From the NCBI GenBank assembly GCA_001724355.1, contig MEEF01000010.1, forward strand, positions 62,001-126,000: a stretch of 64,000 bases of DNA, read 5' to 3'. This DNA comes from Mesorhizobium sp. SCN 65-20 (GTDB lineage: Bacteria > Pseudomonadota > Alphaproteobacteria > Rhizobiales > Rhizobiaceae). Below, in pieces: positions 52,324 to 60,066 of the stretch. A model generated the notes under the pieces. That model was not told where the DNA came from. It worked only from the letters and a program-made list of their open reading frames with translations, and did not search any database. A program made the translations under genes and the position numbers. Position 1 is the stretch's first letter; each line of letters opens with the position of its first letter.

Positions 52324-53748
52324 CTATTCCGCGGCCTGAGCCTCGGCGGGCGCGATGCCCAGCCAATTGCGGCAGTCGGCAAGCGCGCGGCCGGTCATGG
52401 CCTTCTTCTTGGCAATGGTCTTTTCCTTGCCACGCAGGCGCTTGCCGTCGACCTTGGGCGCCTCGATCTCGGGGAACAGGCCGAAATTGACGTTCATCGG
52501 CTGGAACGACCGCTTGCCCGGCTCGTCGTCGGAGACGATGTGGCCGCCGGTGATGTGGTTGAGCAGCGCGCCGAATGCGGTCGTCGCCGGAGGCGGCGTC
52601 ATCGGACGGCCCAAGCGCTCGGCTGCGGCGAAGCGACCGGCCAGCAGGCCGATGGCAGCGCTCTCGACATAGCCTTCGCAGCCGGTGATCTGGCCGGCAA
52701 AGCGCAGGCCCGGGCGCGACTTGAGCTGCAGCGTCGGATCCAGCAGCGTCGGCGAGTTGAGGTAGGTGTTGCGGTGCAGGCCGCCGAGGCGCGCGAACTC
52801 GGCGTTCTCCAGGCCCGGGATCATCTTGAAGATGCGCACCTGCTCGCCGTGCTTCAGCTTGGTCTGGAAGCCGACCATGTTGTAGAGCGTGCCGAGCGCG
52901 TTGTCCTGGCGCAACTGGACCACGGCATAGGCCTTGACGGTCGGGTTGTGCTCGTTGGTCAGGCCCATCGGCTTCATCGGACCGTGGCGCAGCGTCTCCG
53001 GCCCACGCTCGGCCATCACCTCGATCGGCAGGCAGCCGTCGAAATAGGGCGTGCCTTCCCATTCCTTGAACTCGGTCTTCTGGCCATCCATCAAGGCCTG
53101 CACGAAGGCCTCGTACTGCTCCTTGTCCATCGGGCAGTTGATGTAGTCCTTGCCGGTGCCGCCGGGGCCGACCTTGTCGTAGCGCGACTGGAACCAGCAG
53201 GTGTTCATGTCGATGGAAATGTCGATGGAATCGAAATGCACGATCGGCGCGATCGCGTCGAAGAAGGCGAGCGCATCGGATGACGTGCCGGCGGCGATGG
53301 CCTCTGCCAGCGACGGGGCCGTCAGCGGGCCGGTGGCGATGATCGCCTGGTCCCAGTCCTCGGGCGGCAGGCCGGTGATTTCCTCCCGCACGATAGTGAC
53401 CAGCGGATGGGCTTCAAGCCGCGCGGTGACTGCGTCGGAAAAGCCGTCGCGGTCGACCGCGAGCGCGCCGCCGGCAGGCACCTGGTTGGCATCGCCCGAC
53501 GCCATGATCAGCGAGTTGGCAAGCCGCATCTCGGCGTGCAGCAGCCCGACGGCGTTGGTCTGGGCATCGTCCGAACGGAAGGAATTGGAGCAGACCAGTT
53601 CGGCCAGGCCGTCGGTCTTGTGGGCGTCGGTGCCGCGCACTCCGCGCATTTCATGCAGGATGACGGGCACGCCGGCCTCCGCCGCCTGCCACGCTGCTTC
53701 AGATCCGGCGAGACCGCCGCCGACGATATGGATGGGTTTCGTGCTCAT
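52324..53748 (-). CDS. trmFO: Methylenetetrahydrofolate-tRNA-(uracil-5-)-methyltransferase TrmFO
   Basis: [41 protein letters not shown]-like [12 protein letters not shown]. Confidence 0.94.
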   Translation of the reverse strand: MSTKPIHIVGGGLAGSEAAWQAAEAGVPVILHEMRGVRGTDAHKTDGLAELVCSNSFRSDDAQTNAVGLLHAEMRLANSLIMASGDANQVPAGGALAVDRDGFSDAVTARLEAHPLVTIVREEITGLPPEDWDQAIIATGPLTAPSLAEAIAAGTSSDALAFFDAIAPIVHFDSIDISIDMNTCWFQSRYDKVGPGGTGKDYINCPMDKEQYEAFVQALMDGQKTEFKEWEGTPYFDGCLPIEVMAERGPETLRHGPMKPMGLTNEHNPTVKAYAVVQLRQDNALGTLYNMVGFQTKLKHGEQVRIFKMIPGLENAEFARLGGLHRNTYLNSPTLLDPTLQLKSRPGLRFAGQITGCEGYVESAAIGLLAGRFAAAERLGRPMTPPPATTAFGALLNHITGGHIVSDDEPGKRSFQPMNVNFGLFPEIEAPKVDGKRLRGKEKTIAKKKAMTGRALADCRNWLGIAPAEAQAAE

Positions 53749-53850
53749 GGCAGCGGAATAGTCCCTTGCCCGGGCGATTGCAACGATTGCCGTGGATTGG
53801 CGGCGGCGGTGGGATTGCCGACGGTCGCAGACAACTTCTAAGATGCCTTC

Positions 53851-54456
53851 ATGACGAAGCGCTCAATCGGTCATTTGCTCCTGGCGGGCATGATTTCGCT
53901 CTCGATCCATGCCGCCGGCCCGCCGGCCGCTCAGGCAGCTCCAATTACTAACCGCATAGATGTCTGCCACGGCTATGGCTGTGCATTCCGGGCAAGGCTC
54001 TATCTCGGCGCCGGCGATGCCCAGCGCTTCGCCTCGATCCTGGCCGCAGGCAAGTCCTCGGCGGAGGCCGAGCGTGCGGCGATCGGTCAAGCCGTCAGCT
54101 ATTTCGAGAAGCGGGTCCAGCAGGTGACGGGCGTGCGCGACGAACCGAAGTCGGAGTTCGGGGCGTCAAAGGTCAAGGGCCAGATGGACTGCGTCGACGA
54201 ATCGACCAACACCGACACCCTGTTGCGCTACCTGCAAGGGCGCGGCCTGCTGAAGTACCACAAGGTAGAGGCGAGGACCTCGCGCGGGTTCCTTTTCGAT
54301 GGACGCTACCCGCACTGGACCGCGGTGATACGCGCGCCGGACGGTGTCAAATGGGTGGTCGATTCCTGGTACGCGCCGATGGGCGGCTTACCGGACATCA
54401 TTCCGCTCAGCGACTGGAAGCCGCGCGGCCTGCTCTCCAGCGGCGCGCTGGATTAG
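53851..54456 (+). CDS. Secreted hypothetical protein, transglutaminase-like candidate
   Basis: Signal peptide [29 protein letters not shown]; ordered C (MDCVDES), H (PHWTAVI), D (VVDSWYAP). Confidence 0.65.
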   Translation: MTKRSIGHLLLAGMISLSIHAAGPPAAQAAPITNRIDVCHGYGCAFRARLYLGAGDAQRFASILAAGKSSAEAERAAIGQAVSYFEKRVQQVTGVRDEPKSEFGASKVKGQMDCVDESTNTDTLLRYLQGRGLLKYHKVEARTSRGFLFDGRYPHWTAVIRAPDGVKWVVDSWYAPMGGLPDIIPLSDWKPRGLLSSGALD

Positions 54457-54490
54457 CCCGGGTCACAATTTCTGGGAGCCGAATACAACA

Positions 54491-54603
54491 ACACCCGCCG
54501 GGGGAGGAGGTCCGGCGGGTGTCGTTTTGATGGTCAGCTCCAGGGAGGAGGAGAGAAGCTGACCTATTCGCCGTGAGCCAGGGAGGAGGAGGGCTCGGGC
54601 GAA
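54491..54603 (-). ncRNA. Anti-SD stem-loop triad 3 (hairpins 54567-54603, 54532-54564, 54491-54522)
   Basis: Minus-strand loops CTCCTCCTCCCT, TCTCTCCTCCTCCCTGG, ACCTCCTCCC on stems of 5-11 bp. Confidence 0.75.
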
Positions 54604-54619
54604 ATTCCTTTGGCTAACT

Positions 54620-54730
54620 GCACCCGCCGGGGGAGGAGATCCGGCGGGTGCGTTAAGGTGGTCGGCTTCGGGAGGAGGAGTAAGCCGACCTATTCGCCAT
54701 GAGCCGGGGAGGAGGAACGGCCCGGGCGAA
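54620..54730 (-). ncRNA. Anti-SD stem-loop triad 2 (hairpins 54693-54730, 54660-54690, 54620-54651)
   Basis: Minus-strand loops TTCCTCCTCCC, ACTCCTCCTCCCG, ATCTCCTCCC; stems GGTCGGCTT/AAGCCGACC and GCACCCGCCGG/CCGGCGGGTGC perfect. Confidence 0.78.
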
Positions 54731-54775
54731 ATTCTTTTCGCCTGTTGAAGAGGGCGAATCTCTTTCTGGGTAACG

Positions 54776-54877
54776 GCACCCGCCGGGGGAGGAGATCCGG
54801 CGGGTGCGTTAAGGTGGTCAGCTTCGGGAGGAGGAGTAAGCTGACCGATCCGCGGGGTCGGGGAGGAGGTCGACCCC
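54776..54877 (-). ncRNA. Anti-SD stem-loop triad 1 (hairpins 54854-54877, 54816-54846, 54776-54807)
   Basis: Minus-strand loops ACCTCCTCCC, ACTCCTCCTCCCG, ATCTCCTCCC; stems GGGGTCG/CGACCCC, GGTCAGCTT/AAGCTGACC, GCACCCGCCGG/CCGGCGGGTGC. Confidence 0.78.
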
Positions 54878-54890
54878 AGCGGAAACTGAA

Positions 54891-55031
54891 TTAGATGGCG
54901 CGGCGAGCGATCGCCGGGATTTCACCGCGGTTGATGCCGAGGTCGGCAAGCTGGCGGTTGGACAGGCGGCCCAGCTCATTCACCGTCTCGCGATAAGCGC
55001 GCCAGTTGCGGTAAGTGCGGAGCAAGTTCAT
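54891..55031 (-). CDS. DUF1127 small protein (46 aa), copy A
   Basis: Hand translation MNLLRTYRNWRAYRETVNELGRLSNRQLADLGINRGEIPAIARRAI*; AAAGAGAAAG upstream. Confidence 0.92.
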   Translation of the reverse strand: MNLLRTYRNWRAYRETVNELGRLSNRQLADLGINRGEIPAIARRAI

Positions 55032-55073
55032 TTTCTTTCTCTTTCGTTCGTACGGTTGTGTGAATGTCGACGC

Positions 55074-55214
55074 TTAGATGGCCTTACGCGCGACGAAGTG
55101 GATGTCGCTGCGGGTGATGCCCAGGTCGGTCAGTTCACGGTTGGACAGGCGGCTCAGCTCATTCACGGTCTCGCGATAGCGGCGCCAGTTGCGGTAGTTG
55201 CGGATCAGGTTCAT
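55074..55214 (-). CDS. DUF1127 small protein (46 aa), copy B
   Basis: Hand translation MNLIRNYRNWRRYRETVNELSRLSNRELTDLGITRSDIHFVARKAI*; about 33/46 identical to copy A. Confidence 0.92.
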   Translation of the reverse strand: MNLIRNYRNWRRYRETVNELSRLSNRELTDLGITRSDIHFVARKAI

Positions 55215-55259
55215 CTTCGTATCCCGTTCGTTTTCTTTTCGCTCTCTGTGTACGGGGCG

Positions 55260-55288
55260 TAGATAGGTCCGCTCTGACTAAAATTGAA
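55260..55288 (-). promoter_or_regulatory. Candidate promoter of the DUF1127-sRNA operon
   Basis: Minus strand TTCAAT-N17-TATCTA (-35 at 55283-55288, -10 at 55260-55265). Confidence 0.5.
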
Positions 55289-55290
55289 GC

Positions 55291-55328
55291 GCTATGCTCG
55301 CATAGCAGCAATGCGTTTTGTGCATTGC
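55291..55328. promoter_or_regulatory. Paired palindromes, candidate LysR-type regulator recognition and activation sites
   Basis: GCTATG-CTCG-CATAGC (55291-55306) and GCAATGC-GTTTTGT-GCATTGC (55308-55328), the latter containing TGCGTTTTGTGCA (T-N11-A). Confidence 0.5.
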
Positions 55329-55349
55329 AGCATTAATGGGCATTTACGG

Positions 55350-55371
55350 TTCGGTCATAATTGTGACCGAA
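55350..55371. promoter_or_regulatory. Inverted repeat, candidate operator upstream of the DUF2157 gene
   Basis: TTCGGTCA-TAATTG-TGACCGAA, 8-bp perfect arms. Confidence 0.5.
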
Positions 55372-55387
55372 TCTGAAAATCGCCATA

Positions 55388-56542
55388 ATGACAAAGGCTT
55401 GGCCGGCGGTAGAAGGCCTGAACGGGGGAACGGGGCGCATGGCGGGCTATGCCACCAGGGTCAAGAAAGACATCGATCGCTGGGTCGAAAGCGGCCTTAT
55501 AGACCGGCCCACTGGCGAAAAGCTCGCTACTGATGTCGACGCAAGAGATCGCAGCGGGCTGAATTTCGGCTGGATACTGGCGATCATGGCCGCTCTGCTG
55601 TTTGCGGCAGCGATACTCATTCTGGTCGCGGCCAATTGGGGGGCGTTGCCGCGAGTAGCGCGCCTAATTGGCCTGTTTGCGGTGATTTTTGCCGGATATG
55701 TCGGTGGCGCCGTCCTCAAGGGCCGCGGCCATGGCGGGTTCGCCGAAGCGCTGTGGCTGGTCGCCGCGGCCGCTTTCGGAGGGTCGATCGCATTGATCGG
55801 CCAGATGTACCATATGTCCGGCGACGAGGCCGCCGCCATTGTCACATGGTGCATTGCAACAGGATTGGCGGCGGCGGCCTTGCGCTCCAGTGCCCTGACG
55901 GTCGCAGCCGTCGCCATCGCCGACGCCTGGTTGGTCACCAAGGGGTTCGAATTCTTCCGGCGCACGGACTTTCCGCACCTGTTCCCGGTCTTCATGGCGG
56001 TGCTTTGGGCTTTGTCCTACTGGACCCTCAGCCGCGCGGCACGGCATCTGATCTCTCTGTCGCTCATTCTCTATGCCGTCTTGCTCGCCATACATTACGA
56101 CGCGCTGCTTGCGGGGCTAGTGCTTGCCCTCGTATCCGCGGCCCTGCTTGCAATCGCAGCACTAGCGCCGGCTGCCGCCGAGCGCTTGGTCCAGCTTGGC
56201 GGATACCTGCCGCTGCATGCCCTGATCGGCTTCCTGACCGGCATGGGCATCGTCCAGTTCGACCTGGTCGACGATCAGGGATTTGTCGTCGCAGCCGCGG
56301 TCGCACTCGCTGTCATAGCCACGGCGATCGTCTTCCTCGGACGGGAAAGCCGCGCCTTGCGCTGGGTAGCCTATGTCGGCTTCGCCTTTGAACTGGCGAT
56401 CGTTTACGTCGCCACCGTCGGCTCCATGCTCGGCACGGCTGGCTTCTTCTTCGCAGCTGCAGCAATTTTTGCAGGCCTTGCCTATGCAATCATGCGCATC
56501 GAACGACGGATGAGGCCGCAATCGGCCCGGGGAGCAGCCTGA
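55388..56542 (+). CDS. DUF2157 membrane protein
   Basis: VKKDIDRWVESGLIDRPTGEKLATDVDARDRSGLNFGWILAIMAALLFAAAILILVAANW; possible start at 55439. Confidence 0.87.
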   Translation: MTKAWPAVEGLNGGTGRMAGYATRVKKDIDRWVESGLIDRPTGEKLATDVDARDRSGLNFGWILAIMAALLFAAAILILVAANWGALPRVARLIGLFAVIFAGYVGGAVLKGRGHGGFAEALWLVAAAAFGGSIALIGQMYHMSGDEAAAIVTWCIATGLAAAALRSSALTVAAVAIADAWLVTKGFEFFRRTDFPHLFPVFMAVLWALSYWTLSRAARHLISLSLILYAVLLAIHYDALLAGLVLALVSAALLAIAALAPAAAERLVQLGGYLPLHALIGFLTGMGIVQFDLVDDQGFVVAAAVALAVIATAIVFLGRESRALRWVAYVGFAFELAIVYVATVGSMLGTAGFFFAAAAIFAGLAYAIMRIERRMRPQSARGAA

Positions 56543-57147
56543 TGTCCCGCTACAAGCTTGTCGTTGTTGCCGCGGTGCTCGCGCTCGCACAGATCGGTTT
56601 TCTCGGCTGGATGGTCGCTGGTCGCGCAGCGCTGCTGCGCAATGGCCAGGAGGTGCTGCTCAAGGTGGAGCCCGTCGACCCGCGCGACCTGCTGCGCGGC
56701 GACTATGTGCGGCTCGGATACGAGATCTCGCGCCTGCCGGTGGAACTGATTGCCAATCTGCCCCAGGGCGAGGCGACCTCCGTGGAGGGGCCGATCGTCG
56801 TGCGCGTCAGGAAGGATGCTGACGGCTACTGGCGGGCCACGAGCGCCTGGCTGGGCACTGCTGCGGCCACTGCGCCCACTGGAGAGGTCGATCTCCGCGG
56901 CAATGTACAGGGTGGCTGGAACCTCACATCCGGGTCCACGATCGCAGTGGACTACGGCATCGAGCGCTTCTATGTGCCGGAAGGCGAGGGGCTGGCGATC
57001 GAGGAAGAGATGCGCAGGCGCAATGCCGAGGCTGAGCCGGAGATACGCAACTTCGGCGTCAAGGTCGCCGTCGGCAGCGGCGGGACCGCCCAGATCAAGG
57101 CATTGATGGACGGCGATGCCATGCTGTTCGAGGAGCCGCTCTACTGA
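56542..57147 (+). CDS. GDYXXLXY domain protein
   Basis: EPVDPRDLLRGDYVRLGYEIS; partner of DUF2157. Confidence 0.87.
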   Translation: MSRYKLVVVAAVLALAQIGFLGWMVAGRAALLRNGQEVLLKVEPVDPRDLLRGDYVRLGYEISRLPVELIANLPQGEATSVEGPIVVRVRKDADGYWRATSAWLGTAAATAPTGEVDLRGNVQGGWNLTSGSTIAVDYGIERFYVPEGEGLAIEEEMRRRNAEAEPEIRNFGVKVAVGSGGTAQIKALMDGDAMLFEEPLY

Positions 57148-57308
57148 ATGAGGGCACCGTCAGCATCTGGATCAAGCGGAAAGCTAGGCAAAGCTGATAT
57201 CGCCTCAGGCTGCGACCAGTTCCGGGCACCCAAAGTTTGCTTTGAGATGAAATTAATGGGTTCGGCATATAGCGAGCAATGCTTGTTGGACGAACGCCCG
57301 TACATATT

Positions 57309-58580
57309 ATGAAGATTGCAATTGTTGCAGAACATGCCTCCGCCCGTTTTGGAGGCGAAGCGATCCTGCCGCTCCACTACTTTCGCATATTGCGCCAGCG
57401 CGGACATGACGTCTGGTTGATCGTTCACGAAAGGACGCGTGAAGAGCTGGTTGATCTGTTCGGCGATGACTCGCGCATCATTTTCACGCCCGATACGCCG
57501 CTGATACGCCTGTTGTGGCGTATGGGCAGCTTTCTGCCGCACCGCCTGGCAAATTTCTCGACCGGCTATCTCATGCGGGTGCTGACGCAGCGCAGGCAGC
57601 GGAAGGAGGCGCGTCGGCTGGTCGCCGAGCAGAGGGTGAACATCGTGCACCAGCCCATCCCGGTCTCTCCGCGCGAACCGTCCATGCTCTTCGATTTGGG
57701 AGCTCCCGTCGTGATCGGCCCCTTGAACGGCGGCATGGAGTTCCCGCCAGCCTTCCGCAGCCGCACCTCCGCGCTGGAGCGGCATGCGGTCGCCGCGGGC
57801 CGGTCCATGACCAACTTCATGAACCGTCTCGTTCCGGGGAAACGTCTTGCAAGCGTCGTGATGGTAGCAAACGAGCGCAGCCGCCTGGCCTTACCCTCGG
57901 GCGTCCGGGGCAAGATCGTCGAGCTTTTCGAGAATGGCGTCGACATCTCGACATGGACCGTCCATGCGGCCGCAGAGCGGGATCCGCAAGGCAGTGCGCG
58001 CTTCGTCTTTTCGGGCCGTCTGGTGGATTGGAAGGCTGTTGATCTCCTGCTGCGTGCTTTTGCGCGTGCCAGTACGCAGGTTCCGATGAGCTTGCTGATC
58101 GTCGGTGATGGGGACGTACGTGGCAGCCTGGAAGAGCTTGCCGCCGAACTCGGGGTGCTTTCCGCCCACGAGGTTCCCGGCAAGGTGCATTTCGCCGGTT
58201 GGCTTAGCCAGCGCGAATGTGCCGAAATGTTGGCGTCCCGCGACGCCCTGGTGCTTCCCAGCCTCTACGAATGCGGGGGAGCGGTGGTCCTCGAGGCGAT
58301 GGCGCTCGGCAAGCCCGTCATTGCAACCGCATGGGGCGGCCCGTTGGACTACCTCAACCCGGAATGCGGCATCCTGGTCGCACCGGAGTCTCCAGATGCT
58401 CTCGTTCGCGGCCTGGAGGACGCGATGGTGGAACTCGCCCGTTCGCCCGGGCTGCGCCGGCAGTTGGGCGAGGTGGCGAAGCGGCGCATCCGTGACGAGT
58501 TCGACTGGGAGAAGAAGGTCGACGCAGTTCTGGGCGTCTATGCCTCCGCGATCGCCGCGGAAGGCCAGCGTCCGCAATAG
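57309..58580 (+). CDS. Glycosyltransferase family 4 protein
   Basis: RFVFSGRLVDWKAVDLLLRAFARA...VLPSLYECGGAVVLEAMALGKPVIATAWGG. Confidence 0.9.
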   Translation: MKIAIVAEHASARFGGEAILPLHYFRILRQRGHDVWLIVHERTREELVDLFGDDSRIIFTPDTPLIRLLWRMGSFLPHRLANFSTGYLMRVLTQRRQRKEARRLVAEQRVNIVHQPIPVSPREPSMLFDLGAPVVIGPLNGGMEFPPAFRSRTSALERHAVAAGRSMTNFMNRLVPGKRLASVVMVANERSRLALPSGVRGKIVELFENGVDISTWTVHAAAERDPQGSARFVFSGRLVDWKAVDLLLRAFARASTQVPMSLLIVGDGDVRGSLEELAAELGVLSAHEVPGKVHFAGWLSQRECAEMLASRDALVLPSLYECGGAVVLEAMALGKPVIATAWGGPLDYLNPECGILVAPESPDALVRGLEDAMVELARSPGLRRQLGEVAKRRIRDEFDWEKKVDAVLGVYASAIAAEGQRPQ

Positions 58581-58597
58581 GCGATTGGCGCCGGCCG

Positions 58598-59059
58598 CTA
58601 AGGCTCCACCGCCACGATCGCCTCGATCTCGACGGTGATGTTGTCCGGCAGCGAGCCGAAGCCGACCGCCGAGCGCGCGTGGCGCCCGCGCTCGCCGAAG
58701 ACCTCAATCAAAATGTCCGAGCACCCATTGATCACCTTGGGATGCGCCTCGAAGTCCGGCACGGCGTTGACCATTCCGAGCAGCTTGATGACGCGGCGGA
58801 CCTTGGACAGGTCGCCGATGGCGGAATGGATCACTGCAAGCAGGTTGAGCCCGGTAAGGCGCGCGTCGTCATAGGCCTGCTCGATGCCGATCTCAGCACC
58901 GACCTTGCCCGTCCGGAGGCGGCCGTCCGGCTGGCGCGGCCCCTGGCCGGACAAATAGAGGATGTTCTCCTCGCGCACGAACGGCACGTAGGTGGCGATC
59001 GGCGCGGGCGGCGGCGGCAATGTCAGGCCGAGTGCGGCCAGTCTGTCGTAAGGGGTCAT
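58598..59059 (-). CDS. RidA/YjgF family protein
   Basis: Start MTPYDRLAALGLTLPPPPAPIATYVPFV; LYLSGQGPRQPDG; FGSLPDNITVEIEAIVAV. Confidence 0.9.
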   Translation of the reverse strand: MTPYDRLAALGLTLPPPPAPIATYVPFVREENILYLSGQGPRQPDGRLRTGKVGAEIGIEQAYDDARLTGLNLLAVIHSAIGDLSKVRRVIKLLGMVNAVPDFEAHPKVINGCSDILIEVFGERGRHARSAVGFGSLPDNITVEIEAIVAVEP

Positions 59060-59079
59060 TGGCTCGGCGATTGTTGCAG

Positions 59080-60066
59080 TTATGCGAGTTCTGCCTGGCG
59101 GATGCAGGCGACGCTGTGCCCTGTACCGATTGCTTCGCGCACCGGCACCTTGTCCGCGCAGGCCGCGACCGCGTGCGGACAACGGGTGCGGAACACGCAG
59201 CCAGACGGCGGGTTGAGCGGGCTCGGGATGTCGCCCTGGAGGATGACCCGCTCGCGCCGGACCGTCGGGTCCGGCACCGGGGCGGTCGCCAGCAGCGCGC
59301 GCGTGTAGGGGTGGCGCGGATTGGCATAGACCGAGCGCGCAGGCCCCTGTTCCATGATCCGGCCGAGATAAAGCACGACGATTTCGTCGCACAGATATTC
59401 CACCACCGTCAGGTCGTGGGAGATGAAGATCATCGTCAGGCCGAGTTCGCGCTGCAACTCCTGGATCAGGTTCAGCACCTGCGCCTGGACCGAAACGTCG
59501 AGCGCGGAAACCGGCTCGTCGGCGATGATCAATTCCGGTTCCACCGCGAGCGCGCGGGCGATGCCGACGCGCTGGCGCTGGCCGCCCGAAAATTCGTTTG
59601 GGTAGCGCCGCCCGTGCTCGGGCGAAAGCCCGACACGTGTCAACAACTCGTCGATCCGCGCCTGGCGGGCGGCACCTTTCGCCAGCCCGTGCGTGTCGAT
59701 TGCCTCGCCGATGATGTCGCGCACGCGCATGCGCGGGTTGAGGCTGGAATAGGGATCCTGGAAAATGATCTGCAGGCGGCGCCGATAGGCGCGCAGCGCC
59801 TTCTCCGGCAGGGCGAACAGGTCCACTCCGTCGAAGATCGCTTCGCCCGAAGACGGTTCCACCAGCCGCAGCAGGCAGCGCCCGGCGGTGGTCTTGCCCG
59901 ATCCGGATTCGCCCACGATGCCGACGATCTGGCCGCGGCGGACGTCGAACGAGATGTCCTCGACTGCCTTGACCGGGCCGCTGCCGGTGGAGAACTGCTT
60001 GCTCAGGCCGCGCACCGACAACAGGATGTCGGCATCGCCGGCGGAGGTTTGTTGCACGTCGTTCAC
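59080..60066 (-). CDS. Oligopeptide/dipeptide ABC transporter ATP-binding protein (OppF/DppF-like)
   Basis: Walker [39 protein letters not shown]-terminal peptide-transporter extension. Confidence 0.92.
   Translation of the reverse strand: MNDVQQTSAGDADILLSVRGLSKQFSTGSGPVKAVEDISFDVRRGQIVGIVGESGSGKTTAGRCLLRLVEPSSGEAIFDGVDLFALPEKALRAYRRRLQIIFQDPYSSLNPRMRVRDIIGEAIDTHGLAKGAARQARIDELLTRVGLSPEHGRRYPNEFSGGQRQRVGIARALAVEPELIIADEPVSALDVSVQAQVLNLIQELQRELGLTMIFISHDLTVVEYLCDEIVVLYLGRIMEQGPARSVYANPRHPYTRALLATAPVPDPTVRRERVILQGDIPSPLNPPSGCVFRTRCPHAVAACADKVPVREAIGTGHSVACIRQAELA

Noticed and set aside
51797-53062. 421-aa ORF spanning the acetyltransferase and part of trmFO
   Set aside because: Upstream part is antisense-frame readthrough of trmFO codons; the acetyltransferase starts at the MMMKPPGTPRLIL methionine.
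54491-54877. Repeated GGGAGGAGG on the plus strand read as multiple ribosome-binding sites, or the array read as a CRISPR
   Set aside because: No start codons or ORFs follow the GGAGG runs; the units are hairpins with variable stems and lack CRISPR repeat/spacer organisation or cas genes.
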